From Flavobacterium buctense (lineage in GTDB: Bacteria; Bacteroidota; Bacteroidia; Flavobacteriales; Flavobacteriaceae), in NCBI RefSeq assembly GCF_014486695.1, contig NZ_JACTAB010000001.1:186001-250000 (forward strand): a stretch of DNA of 64,000 bases, read 5' to 3'. Positions 1-8,679 of the stretch are shown here, one piece after another; within the stretch, counting starts at the first letter, position 1; each line of letters opens with the position of its first letter. The position numbers and the translations under genes were made by a program. The notes beneath the pieces were generated by a model, which was not told where the DNA came from, ran no database searches, and saw only the letters and a program-made list of their open reading frames with translations.

Positions 1-263
1 TCCCGTTCTATATCATGCGTTCCGTTAAAGGCTTTCTCTGAAGTCCCAAAAGTGTGACAACCAATGTTATTCGGATTCGCCACATAAGTTTGCAAAATAG
101 GCGCGTCTTTTAAGAATGGTGCATCATCATTAAAAACTTTGCTGTCCAATTTTGACGCAGGATAACCTAAGGAAATGTCTTTTGAAAAATTGACATTAGC
201 CCGCAATATCTTTTCTATACAATCTTTTCTTCGGTCGTTGGTGAGTTTTTTCCAGAATTTCAT
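1..263 (-). CDS. PLP-dependent decarboxylase/aminotransferase family, N-terminal part (runs off the window)
   Basis: An open frame starts with ATG at 263 on the minus strand and stays open to the window edge, giving 87 residues that begin MKFWKKLTNDRRKD and include NIGCHTFGTSEKAFNGTHD near the visible end. This resembles the N-terminus of group II pyridoxal-phosphate decarboxylase-like proteins of Bacteroidota as I remember them; the PLP-binding lysine lies outside the window, so the family is inferred. It is divergent from uvrC. A CAAAACTA box at 279-286 (TAGTTTTG on the minus strand) may be its -7 element. Confidence 0.55.
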   Translation of the reverse strand, partial: MKFWKKLTNDRRKDCIEKILRANVNFSKDISLGYPASKLDSKVFNDDAPFLKDAPILQTYVANPNNIGCHTFGTSEKAFNGTHDIER

Positions 264-278
264 CCCTAATATTTTTGT

Positions 279-286
279 CAAAACTA
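279..286 (-). promoter_or_regulatory. Possible -7 element for the leftward PLP-enzyme gene
   Basis: Read on the minus strand this is TAGTTTTG, matching the Bacteroidota consensus TAnnTTTG, 16 nt upstream of the ATG. I see no good -33 TTG at the expected distance, so support is partial. Confidence 0.35.
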
Positions 287-334
287 AAGATTTGACTAGG
301 GAAAAAACATGATAAATGTTAGGCTTTTCCACTC

Positions 335-364
335 TTGCATTTATGCAGATTTCCGTTAACTTTG
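335..364 (+). promoter_or_regulatory. uvrC promoter (TTG-N19-TAACTTTG)
   Basis: TTG at 335-337, a 19-nt spacer, and TAACTTTG at 357-364 give an exact match to the Bacteroidota sigma-ABfr consensus. Transcription would start around 369-371, at or next to the uvrC ATG at 370, so the mRNA may be leaderless. It also argues against the longer frame that opens at 316. Confidence 0.65.
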
Positions 365-369
365 TTTTT

Positions 370-2169
370 ATGGAAATTCCTTCTATAGAATTACAATTGC
401 AGACCTTGCCCGAGAATCCGGGGGTTTATCAATATTATGATAAAGAAGGAAAAATTCTATACGTTGGTAAAGCCAAAAATCTTAAAAAAAGAGTCACTTC
501 CTACTTCAATAAACTTCATGATAACGCTAAAACGAATGTGTTAGTCAAGAAGATAGTCGAAATTAAACACATTGTCGTTTCCTCTGAAGCCGATGCGCTT
601 TTATTGGAAAACAACCTCATCAAAAAACTACAACCGCGCTACAATGTTTTGCTCAAAGACGACAAAACTTACCCGTGGATTTGCATCAAAAAAGAACCGT
701 TTTCAAGGATATTCCCAACGCGAAGAATGGTGAAAGACGGCTCGGAATATTTTGGTCCGTATACCAATTTCAAGACGGTGAACACCATTTTAGATTTAAT
801 AAAAGAGTTATATCCGTTGCGGACTTGCAATTATGATTTGAGCGAAGCCAATATCAAATCGGGCAAATACAAAGTGTGTTTAGAATACCATATTGGGAAT
901 TGTAAAGGTCCGTGTGAAGGTTATGAACCTTTAGAACATTACCAAAAGCAAGTAGATGCCATTCGCGAAATCCTAAAAGGTAATTTCAAAGACAGTTTGC
1001 GTGATTTTAAAAAACTGATGCAGGAATTGGCTGCCGAAATGAAATTCGAAGCCGCACAGAAAATCAAAGAAAAAATAGAGGTGCTCGAGAATTACCAATC
1101 ACGCTCCACGATTTTAAATCCGAAAATTTCAAATATAGATGTGTTTTCGATTGTTTCCGATGAAACGATGGCTTATGTCAACTTTCTTCAAATTTCACAC
1201 GGCGCCATTATTCGCTCCCATACAATGGAAATTAAAAAGAAGCTCGACGAAACCGATGAAGAGTTGTTAGAACTTGCCGTTGTTGAGTTGAGAGAGCGTT
1301 TTCATTTAATAACCAAAGAAATTATTTTGCCGTTCGAATTAGACTTTGGTGATAAAATAAAAGTTACTGTACCACAACTCGGCGACAAAAAACAAATCTT
1401 AGAACTGTCGCAGCGCAATGCAAAATACCAAAGGCTGGAACAACTCAAACAAATCCAAATTGTAGATCCGGAAAGGCATACGAACCGAATCATGGCACAA
1501 ATGCAAAAGGATTTACGGCTTTCGACAGAACCTCGACATATAGAATGTTTTGATAATTCCAACATTCAGGGAACCAATCCGGTTTCGGCTTGTGTGGTTT
1601 TTAAAGATGGAAAACCCAGCAAAAAAGACTACCGCCATTTCAACATCAAAACCGTCGAAGGTCCGAATGATTTTGCCTCAATGGAGGAAGTCGTTTACCG
1701 AAGATACAAACGTTTGCTGGACGAAAACCAACCGTTACCGCAACTCATCATTATTGACGGTGGCAAAGGCCAATTGTCTTCAGCATTAAAAAGTATAGAC
1801 GATCTAGGATTGCGTGGTAAAATAGCCATCATTGGCATTGCCAAAAGATTGGAAGAGTTGTTTTATCCGGGAGATTCGGTGCCATTATATTTGGACAAAA
1901 AATCAGAAACATTGAAAATTATCCAACATTTACGTAACGAAGCACATCGTTTTGGGATTACACACCATCGGGACAAACGCAGTAAATCGGCTTTACAAAC
2001 GACCATTGAAACCATTCCGGGCATTGGAGAAAAAACCATGTTAACGTTAATAAAACATTTCAAAAGTGTTAAAAGATTAAAATTGGCTACCGAAAAAGAA
2101 ATATCTGAGGTGGTTGGTGCTTCAAAAGCCAAAAAAATTTCCGAATTTTACAACATTGGTAAATCCTAG
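370..2169 (+). CDS. uvrC: UvrABC system protein C, excinuclease subunit
   Basis: UvrC makes the 3' and 5' incisions around bulky DNA lesions in nucleotide-excision repair, recruited by UvrB. Length is 599 aa, normal for the family. Domains in order: GIY-YIG nuclease (PGVYQYY from residue 17, LYVGKAKNLKKR at 30-41), UVR/UvrB-binding segment (about 217-243), RNase H-like nuclease (ECFDNSNIQG around 392), and C-terminal helix-hairpin-helix DNA-binding motifs (IPGIGEKT around 547). The frame is open upstream to 316, but MEIPSIELQLQTLPENPGVY is the canonical N-terminus and a consensus promoter lies directly before it. The patatin gene starts 9 nt after the stop, so the two are probably cotranscribed. 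Confidence 0.97.
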   Translation: MEIPSIELQLQTLPENPGVYQYYDKEGKILYVGKAKNLKKRVTSYFNKLHDNAKTNVLVKKIVEIKHIVVSSEADALLLENNLIKKLQPRYNVLLKDDKTYPWICIKKEPFSRIFPTRRMVKDGSEYFGPYTNFKTVNTILDLIKELYPLRTCNYDLSEANIKSGKYKVCLEYHIGNCKGPCEGYEPLEHYQKQVDAIREILKGNFKDSLRDFKKLMQELAAEMKFEAAQKIKEKIEVLENYQSRSTILNPKISNIDVFSIVSDETMAYVNFLQISHGAIIRSHTMEIKKKLDETDEELLELAVVELRERFHLITKEIILPFELDFGDKIKVTVPQLGDKKQILELSQRNAKYQRLEQLKQIQIVDPERHTNRIMAQMQKDLRLSTEPRHIECFDNSNIQGTNPVSACVVFKDGKPSKKDYRHFNIKTVEGPNDFASMEEVVYRRYKRLLDENQPLPQLIIIDGGKGQLSSALKSIDDLGLRGKIAIIGIAKRLEELFYPGDSVPLYLDKKSETLKIIQHLRNEAHRFGITHHRDKRSKSALQTTIETIPGIGEKTMLTLIKHFKSVKRLKLATEKEISEVVGASKAKKISEFYNIGKS

Positions 2170-2178
2170 TCTCAATTT

Positions 2179-4392
2179 ATGAAAAAAACTATACTGCTTC
2201 TTGTTGGACTCTTTCTTCTTCAAGTGGTTGTGGCACAAGATTCCACCAAGACCATAAGACCTAAAATCGGATTAGTACTTAGTGGTGGTGGCGCCAAAGG
2301 ATTTGCTCACATAGGTGTTTTAAAAGTATTGGAGGAAAACGGCATAAAAATCGATTACATTGGCGGAACCAGCATGGGCGCGGTAGTTGGAGGATTATAT
2401 GCTTCGGGTTACAGCGCTACACAAATTGATTCCATTTTTTACAATACTGATTTCGATGAATTGCTTCAAGATTATATTCCTCGCTCTTCCAAAAGTTTTT
2501 ACGAAAAACGAAATGATGAGATGTATGCCATTTCCTTACCGTTTCACAAATTTAAAATCGGAATTCCGATTGCGCTTTCCAAAGGTATGTACAACTACAA
2601 TTTGTTGTCAAAACTGACTCACAAAGTAAGACATGTTAGGGATTTCAGCAAATTGCCCATTCCTTTTTTGTGTGTGGCCACAGACATTGAAACAGGACAA
2701 GCGATAATATTACGGGATGGTTATTTGGCGCAAGCCTTATTAGCCAGTTCGGCTTTCCCTTCATTATTTTCCCCGGTAGAAATAGACGGCAGAATCCTAA
2801 TTGATGGCGGTGTTGTTAATAATTATCCGGCGGAAGAAGTTCGGAAAATGGGCGCCGATATTATCATTGGCGTTGATGTTCAAGACGATTTAAAAAATCG
2901 CGATGCGTTGAAAGACGCTACCCGAATTTTAGTGCAAATCACCAATTTGGATATGATTAAAAGCATGAATGACAAAAAAATGATTACTGATATCTACATC
3001 AAACCCGACATCTCGAATTATGGTGTAATTTCGTTTGACCAAGGAAAAGAAATCATCAAACGCGGAGAATTAGCAGCCTTACTCGAGATAGACAAAATAA
3101 AACAATTGATTCCTCAAGACAGTAATTACAAATTGAATAATCATACTATAAACAAAGATACATTGTTTATCAAAAGCATCAGCCTCAACAGACTTGACAA
3201 TTATACCCGAGCCTACATTTTAGGAAAACTGCGTTTTAAAAACGGAAAAAAAATCAGCTATAACGATTTGAAAACGGGTATCAATAATATTAATGCCACG
3301 CAAAACTTCAGTAGAATTAGTTACACTATAGAACCCTATCAAGGCGCCGATGAGTTAAAATTGAGCCTGACAGAAAATGCGACCAAAACTTTTTTAAAAT
3401 TTGGTTTGCATTACGATGGCTTGTATAAAAGTGCCCTTTTGGCTAATATTACTCAGAAAAAATCCCTCTTTAAAAATGATGTTGTTTCCCTAGATGTCGG
3501 ACTAGGCGATAATATTCGATACAATCTGGATTACTATATTGACAATGGTTTTTATTGGAGTTTTGGTCTCAAGTCGAGATACAATCAATTCAATCGAAAT
3601 GTCGCTACTGATTTCAGAGATAATCAAATTTTGGACCAATTGGGCTTAAACAGCATCAACATGGATTTCTCAGATTTGACGAATCAAGCCTACATGCAAA
3701 CGGTTTTTATTCAAAAATTTTTAATTGGTGCCGGAGTAGAATGGAAATATTTGAAAATCAGATCCGATAATTTAAGCGAAGTTAACCCAACCTTTGAAAA
3801 AAGTTCTTATGCCAGTGTTTTCGGGTATGTGAAATATGATTCATTTGACAACAAACTTTTCCCTAAAAAAGGGTGGTTTTTTTCTGGTGATATTCAATCA
3901 TTTTTATATTCATCTGATTATACCGGAGATTTTAATCGGTATTCAATAGCAAAAGGAGAAATTGGAATTGTAAAAACATTTTACAAAAAAGCGACTATCA
4001 AATTGCAGTCTGATTTAGGGTTTGTCTTTGGAAATGACAGTGTTCACTTTTTCGACTTTGTATTAGGCGGTTATGGCTATAACACTATCAATAACTTTAA
4101 ACACTTTTATGGGTATGATTTTTTAAGCCTTTCTGCCGATAGTTATATTAAATCATGCATTACTTTTGATTACGAATTTTTCAAAAAAAACCACATCAAC
4201 TTTGCAGCCAACTTTGCCAATGTAGAAGATGATTTATTCAGAACCGGCAATTGGCTTTCGAAACCAACTTATAACGGCTACGCAATTGGATATGCTTTAG
4301 AATCAGTTATCGGACCAGTGGAAGTAAAATATTCTTGGTCACCGGAGTTGACTAAAGGATTTACATTCATCAGCGTTGGATTTTGGTTCTAA
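2179..4392 (+). CDS. Patatin-like phospholipase with C-terminal outer-membrane beta-barrel
   Basis: Predicted outer-membrane lipase-like protein of 737 aa. A signal peptide (about 1-19, ending VVVAQ) is followed by a patatin domain with the oxyanion loop SGGGAKG (35-41), nucleophile motif GTSMG (Ser65) and the DGG catalytic aspartate (Asp209). After about residue 315 comes a POTRA-like linker, then a barrel of alternating aromatic strands ending in a terminal Phe (ISVGFWF), typical of outer-membrane proteins. This is the PlpD or type Vd-like layout: the passenger precedes the barrel. The substrate cannot be read from sequence; it may hydrolyse phospholipids at the cell surface. It lies 9 nt after uvrC with no separate promoter visible. 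Confidence 0.9.
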   Translation: MKKTILLLVGLFLLQVVVAQDSTKTIRPKIGLVLSGGGAKGFAHIGVLKVLEENGIKIDYIGGTSMGAVVGGLYASGYSATQIDSIFYNTDFDELLQDYIPRSSKSFYEKRNDEMYAISLPFHKFKIGIPIALSKGMYNYNLLSKLTHKVRHVRDFSKLPIPFLCVATDIETGQAIILRDGYLAQALLASSAFPSLFSPVEIDGRILIDGGVVNNYPAEEVRKMGADIIIGVDVQDDLKNRDALKDATRILVQITNLDMIKSMNDKKMITDIYIKPDISNYGVISFDQGKEIIKRGELAALLEIDKIKQLIPQDSNYKLNNHTINKDTLFIKSISLNRLDNYTRAYILGKLRFKNGKKISYNDLKTGINNINATQNFSRISYTIEPYQGADELKLSLTENATKTFLKFGLHYDGLYKSALLANITQKKSLFKNDVVSLDVGLGDNIRYNLDYYIDNGFYWSFGLKSRYNQFNRNVATDFRDNQILDQLGLNSINMDFSDLTNQAYMQTVFIQKFLIGAGVEWKYLKIRSDNLSEVNPTFEKSSYASVFGYVKYDSFDNKLFPKKGWFFSGDIQSFLYSSDYTGDFNRYSIAKGEIGIVKTFYKKATIKLQSDLGFVFGNDSVHFFDFVLGGYGYNTINNFKHFYGYDFLSLSADSYIKSCITFDYEFFKKNHINFAANFANVEDDLFRTGNWLSKPTYNGYAIGYALESVIGPVEVKYSWSPELTKGFTFISVGFWF

Positions 4393-4416
4393 AAATTTAT
4401 TAAACCGCAAAAAATA

Positions 4417-4424
4417 TATTTTTG
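4417..4424 (+). promoter_or_regulatory. -7 element of the permease promoter
   Basis: TATTTTTG matches TAnnTTTG, 57 nt before the permease ATG. The -33 region holds only a T-run near 4396, so the upstream half is weak. Confidence 0.45.
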
Positions 4425-4481
4425 CAGTAGATTATACATAAAAAACTATATTTGAAAAACTTTTAACTAAACTAACTATTT

Positions 4482-5963
4482 ATGTCGATTTGGAAAAGAA
4501 AACCTATGGCGTTACTATTAGCAGAAGCGTCAGAATCTGAAAAAGGATTAAAAAGAACATTAACCGCATGGTCTTTGGTTGCCTTGGGAATTGGTGCTAT
4601 TATTGGTGCAGGACTATTCGTTAGAACTGCCACAGCTGCGGCTCAAAATGCCGGACCCTCTGTAACCATTGGTTTTATTGTAGCCGCTATCGGTTGCGCA
4701 TTAGCCGGATTGTGTTATGCTGAATTGTCGTCTTCTATTCCTATTGCCGGAAGTGCTTATACTTACACTTACGCCACCATGGGTGAATTCCTTGCTTGGA
4801 TTATCGGATGGGATTTGATTTTAGAATATGCTGTAGGTGCTGCAACTGTTGGTATCGCTTGGAGTGAATATCTCAATAATTTGCTGGTCAATGTGCTCCA
4901 TGTGAGCCCAATTCCATATGAATTTTGTCATTCACCTTTCCAAACTTCTTTAGATGGCGTTAATGGAATTATCAATTTACCGGCTTTATTCATTGTTGGG
5001 GCAATCAGTTTACTTTTAATAAAAGGGACACAGGAATCTGCATTTGTAAACGGAATCATTGTGGTAGTAAAAGTAGCTATTGTAGTAATGATTATTGTTT
5101 TTGGTTGGAGTTTCATTAATGATACTAATCATACTCCTTATATTCCTGAAGCAAGCATCTTTACAGATGAGCACGGTATTGGCCATAGTTATGGAGGTAT
5201 TATGGGAATTCTTGGTGCAGCAGGAACGGTTTTCTTTGCTTTCATCGGATTTGACGCAGTAAGTACAGCAGCTCAAGAAACTAAAAATCCAAAACGAGAT
5301 ATGCCTATTGGTATTTTAGGTTCATTAGCTATTTGTACTGTTTTATACATTTTATTTGCCCACGTTTTAACTGGAGTAGCCACTGTTGAAGATTTTAGAA
5401 CCGGTGGAAAAGAAGCTTCCGTATCCTTTGCTATTCAAAAATACATGTTTGGTTATGAATGGTTAGCTCAGTTAGTTACAGTAGCTATTTTAGCCGGATT
5501 TTCATCCGTGATTTTGGTAATGTTATTAGGTCAATCGAGAGTTTTCTATTCGATGGGTAAAGATGGTTTGTTGCCAAAAGCGTTCAGTGAGGTACATCCA
5601 AAATACAAAACACCTTACAAAGCCAACTTAGCAATTTTAGTTATTGTTGGTCTTTTCGCAGCTTTCGTTCCGGGAGATATTGTGGGTGATATGACTAGTA
5701 TTGGAACTTTATTTGCCTTTATTCTAGTCTGTGTTTCCGTAATTGTTCTCAGAAAAACGGAACCTAATATGAAGCGTGAATTCAAAACACCTTTTGTACC
5801 ATTGGTACCAATATTAGGAATTGTAGTTTGTTTGGCCATGATTTATGGTTTAGGTTGGACAAACTGGTTGAGATTAGTGGGCTGGTTGGCATTAGGTTTC
5901 ATAATTTACTTTGGATACAGTAAAAAGAGAAGTAAACTGAACAATCCAGATAATCAGGAATAA
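4482..5963 (+). CDS. APC-family amino acid permease (cationic amino acid transporter-like)
   Basis: Inner-membrane amino acid transporter of 493 aa in the APC superfamily, closest in appearance to the CAT/YfnA-type group. The first membrane helix carries the substrate-binding glycine motif GIGAIIGAGLF (36-46), followed by about eleven further hydrophobic segments; FFAFIGFDAVSTAAQETKNP in the middle is typical of CAT-like carriers. The N-terminus has a basic amphipathic stretch before helix 1, as usual. It has its own promoter-like box at 4417 and a strong terminator at 5988, so it looks monocistronic. The specific amino acid cannot be deduced. Confidence 0.92.
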   Translation: MSIWKRKPMALLLAEASESEKGLKRTLTAWSLVALGIGAIIGAGLFVRTATAAAQNAGPSVTIGFIVAAIGCALAGLCYAELSSSIPIAGSAYTYTYATMGEFLAWIIGWDLILEYAVGAATVGIAWSEYLNNLLVNVLHVSPIPYEFCHSPFQTSLDGVNGIINLPALFIVGAISLLLIKGTQESAFVNGIIVVVKVAIVVMIIVFGWSFINDTNHTPYIPEASIFTDEHGIGHSYGGIMGILGAAGTVFFAFIGFDAVSTAAQETKNPKRDMPIGILGSLAICTVLYILFAHVLTGVATVEDFRTGGKEASVSFAIQKYMFGYEWLAQLVTVAILAGFSSVILVMLLGQSRVFYSMGKDGLLPKAFSEVHPKYKTPYKANLAILVIVGLFAAFVPGDIVGDMTSIGTLFAFILVCVSVIVLRKTEPNMKREFKTPFVPLVPILGIVVCLAMIYGLGWTNWLRLVGWLALGFIIYFGYSKKRSKLNNPDNQE

Positions 5964-5987
5964 TTTAATTATATAATAATTATAACT

Positions 5988-6030
5988 AAAAGGATTAAAG
6001 AGTCATACAAAAACTCTTTAATCCTTTTTT
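5988..6030 (+). terminator. Intrinsic terminator after the permease gene
   Basis: A perfect 15-bp stem (5988-6002 with 6014-6028, arms AAAAGGATTAAAGAG and its complement) is followed by a T-run. It ends the permease transcript. Confidence 0.85.
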
Positions 6031-6175
6031 GCTTTTATAAAAATTGACAATTATCATTTTCAGCATTTATATTTTTCCGATATTTGTATGGATGAAAAAA
6101 TGGGATAATTTATTAGCGCATTTAAAATTCCTCATCAAGAGAAATCCTGAGTGAGTTGATTTGATGTGCCCATTA

Positions 6176-6216
6176 AACAATGTATCAATATCCCAATTGA
6201 TGCATTTAACATTGTT
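6176..6216. promoter_or_regulatory. Nested inverted repeat upstream of hmgA
   Basis: AACAATGT (6176-6183) pairs with ACATTGTT (6209-6216), and inside it ATCAAT (6184-6189) pairs with ATTGAT (6196-6201). The structure ends 19 nt before the hmgA ATG. It could be an operator or a 5' leader hairpin. The rest of 6031-6235 shows no gene and no exact TAnnTTTG box. Confidence 0.4.
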
Positions 6217-6235
6217 AATTTAATCATTCGAAACT

Positions 6236-7393
6236 ATGCCATTATATCATAAATTAGGTAATATACCTCCTAAAAGACACACCATATTTCGCAAACCTAA
6301 CGGCGACTTATATTACGAACAATTATTCGGTACGGTAGGTTTTGACGGTATGTCAACCAATTCTTATCACGAGCATCGACCAACACAAGTCAAGGAAATC
6401 AGAAGTCAATACAGTGTTGCACCCAAAATTTCTAAAGCCAATAATATTCAATCGTATCGCCTTCGCGGATTTCAGGTAAACCCGGAAAACGACTTTTTGG
6501 AAAGCCGAAAAATTGTCTTAACCAACTCGGATTGCCACATTGTTTTAGCCGCACCCAAAAAATCTACCACTGAGTATTTCTATAAAAATACCGATTCCGA
6601 TGAAATGCTTTTTATCCACAAAGGTTCCGGAAAATTGAGAACCATGTTGGGCAATATCGATTTCAAATACGGAGATTATTTAATCATTCCTCGTGGAATC
6701 ATCTACAAAATAGATTTTGATACCGAAGACAATCGTTTGTTCATTGTTGAATCTCACCGACCAATTTATACACCAAAACGTTACAGAAACTGGTTCGGAC
6801 AATTGTTAGAACATTCTCCTTTTTGCGAACGCGATATCCGTCGACCTTACGAATTAGAAACCCACGACGAAAAGGGGGAGTTTGTAATCAAAGTCAAAAA
6901 GAAAGACGAAATGTTTGATATGGTTTATGCCACGCATCCTTTTGATGTCATTGGATATGACGGTTATAATTATCCGTATGCCTTTTCCATCCACGACTTT
7001 GAACCGATAACAGGAAGAATTCACCAACCGCCACCAGTGCACCAAACTTTCGAAACCGATGCGTTTGTGGTTTGCTCTTTTGTACCGCGTTTATACGACT
7101 ATCATCCGGATGCCATTCCGGCACCATACAACCACAGTAATATTGATTCTGATGAAGTATTGTACTATGTAGATGGAGATTTCATGAGCCGAAACGACAT
7201 CGAAGCCGGACACATTTCACTACATCCTGCAGGAATTCCTCATGGCCCGCATCCGGGAGCTGCTGAGAGAAGTATTGGTAAAAAAGATACCCAAGAGTTG
7301 GCGGTAATGGTAGATACTTTCAAACCACTAATGGTAACGGAAGAAGCCATGAAAATTGCCGATGATCAATATTTCCAATCTTGGTTAGAGTAA
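6236..7393 (+). CDS. hmgA: Homogentisate 1,2-dioxygenase
   Basis: Opens the aromatic ring of homogentisate to maleylacetoacetate using non-haem Fe(II), in phenylalanine/tyrosine catabolism. The 385-aa protein is the shorter bacterial form of the cupin-fold enzyme. Likely iron ligands are His300, Glu307 (in NHSNIDSDEVLYY) and a histidine in HPAGIPHGPHPG (330-341); HQPPPVHQTFET (from 263) is another conserved block. hppD, the preceding step of the same pathway, follows after 53 nt, so the pair is probably one transcript ending at the terminator at 8637. The nested inverted repeat upstream may regulate it. Confidence 0.93.
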   Translation: MPLYHKLGNIPPKRHTIFRKPNGDLYYEQLFGTVGFDGMSTNSYHEHRPTQVKEIRSQYSVAPKISKANNIQSYRLRGFQVNPENDFLESRKIVLTNSDCHIVLAAPKKSTTEYFYKNTDSDEMLFIHKGSGKLRTMLGNIDFKYGDYLIIPRGIIYKIDFDTEDNRLFIVESHRPIYTPKRYRNWFGQLLEHSPFCERDIRRPYELETHDEKGEFVIKVKKKDEMFDMVYATHPFDVIGYDGYNYPYAFSIHDFEPITGRIHQPPPVHQTFETDAFVVCSFVPRLYDYHPDAIPAPYNHSNIDSDEVLYYVDGDFMSRNDIEAGHISLHPAGIPHGPHPGAAERSIGKKDTQELAVMVDTFKPLMVTEEAMKIADDQYFQSWLE

Positions 7394-7446
7394 AAAATTA
7401 AACACAACTTTTGGGGAATGACATTCCCTTTTAAACAGATTTCATT

Positions 7447-8607
7447 ATGTCAAAAGAAATAAAATCCGTTGAATACGGACTCGAAAAAATATTTGAAGGC
7501 GCACAAGATTTTTTGCCGCTTTTAGGAACAGATTATGTAGAGTTTTACGTAGGTAATGCCAAACAAGCAGCGCATTTTTACAAAACTGCCTTTGGGTTTC
7601 AATCCCATGCCTACGCAGGATTAGAAACCGGAATGAGAGACAGAGCATCTTATGTTTTGAAACAGGACAAAATTCGTTTGGTACTGACCACAGCCTTAAA
7701 CAGCGATTCGCCTATAGGTGAACACGTGAAAAAACATGGTGATGGTGTAAAAATAATTGCTTTATGGGTAGAAGATGCTCGTGCGGCTTTTGAAGAAACC
7801 ACAAAACGCGGCGCTAGAGTATTTATGGAACCTACAGTAGAAAAAGACGAACATGGAGAAGTAGTTCGCGCCGGAATTTATACCTATGGCGAAACCGTTC
7901 ACATGTTTGTAGAACGCAAAAATTACAAAGGTGCATTCTTACCGGGTTACAAAGAATGGAAATCGGATTACAATCCGAAACCGGTTGGTTTAAAATATGT
8001 TGACCACATGGTTGGCAATGTCGGTTGGAACGAAATGAATACTTGGGTAAAATGGTACGAAGACGTCATGGGATTTGTAAACTTCCTTTCCTTTGACGAC
8101 AAACAAATTACCACCGAATATTCCGCCTTGATGTCAAAAGTAATGAGTAACGGTAACGGAAGAATCAAATTCCCAATCAACGAACCGGCCGAAGGAAAAA
8201 AACGCTCGCAAATTGAAGAATATTTAGATTTCTATGAAGGCTCAGGCGTGCAACACATTGCTGTGGCCACAGATGATATCATCACTACGGTAGCCGATAT
8301 GCGCGCCAGAGGAATTGAGTTCTTAACCACGCCACCTCAAGCCTATTACGACGCAATTCCGGAAAGATTGAAAGACCATATGAGCAAATTCAAAGAAGAC
8401 ATCAATGAACTTCAAAAATTAGGAATTATGATTGATGCAGATGAAGAAGGCTATTTGTTGCAAATTTTTACCCGACCGGTAGAAGACCGACCAACGTTAT
8501 TTTTTGAGATTATTCAAAGAATGGGTGCCAGAGGATTTGGTGCCGGAAATTTCAAAGCTTTGTTTGAATCTATCGAAAGAGAACAAATGTTACGGGGAAC
8601 TTTATAG
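7447..8607 (+). CDS. hppD: 4-hydroxyphenylpyruvate dioxygenase
   Basis: Converts 4-hydroxyphenylpyruvate to homogentisate, the substrate of the enzyme encoded just upstream. The 386-aa protein has two vicinal-oxygen-chelate domains; the C-terminal one carries the Fe(II) facial triad His187 (YVDHMVGN), His270 (VQHIAVAT) and Glu354 (FFEIIQRMG). GAGNFKALFESIEREQ close to the C-terminus is the usual ending that caps the active site. Last gene of the hmgA-hppD unit, with a terminator 29 nt after its stop. Other steps of the pathway (fumarylacetoacetase, maleylacetoacetate isomerase) are not in this window. Confidence 0.96.
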   Translation: MSKEIKSVEYGLEKIFEGAQDFLPLLGTDYVEFYVGNAKQAAHFYKTAFGFQSHAYAGLETGMRDRASYVLKQDKIRLVLTTALNSDSPIGEHVKKHGDGVKIIALWVEDARAAFEETTKRGARVFMEPTVEKDEHGEVVRAGIYTYGETVHMFVERKNYKGAFLPGYKEWKSDYNPKPVGLKYVDHMVGNVGWNEMNTWVKWYEDVMGFVNFLSFDDKQITTEYSALMSKVMSNGNGRIKFPINEPAEGKKRSQIEEYLDFYEGSGVQHIAVATDDIITTVADMRARGIEFLTTPPQAYYDAIPERLKDHMSKFKEDINELQKLGIMIDADEEGYLLQIFTRPVEDRPTLFFEIIQRMGARGFGAGNFKALFESIEREQMLRGTL

Positions 8608-8636
8608 CATTAATATTTTTTTTATATTTATAAACG

Positions 8637-8662
8637 AAAGGAGTTTTTTAAACTCCTTTTTT
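8637..8662 (+). terminator. Intrinsic terminator after hppD
   Basis: AAAGGAGTTT (8637-8646) pairs with AAACTCCTTT (8650-8659) across a short loop, followed by Ts. Ends the tyrosine-degradation transcript. Confidence 0.8.
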
Positions 8663-8679
8663 GTTTAAATATATTTTCT

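Noticed and set aside
316..369. Longer uvrC starting at 316
   Set aside because: The extra 18 residues are not family-like and the consensus promoter overlaps them.
6031..6175. Possible riboswitch or small gene between the permease terminator and hmgA
   Set aside because: No open frame of note, no known aptamer-like pattern and no exact promoter box; only the nested repeat further on is supported.
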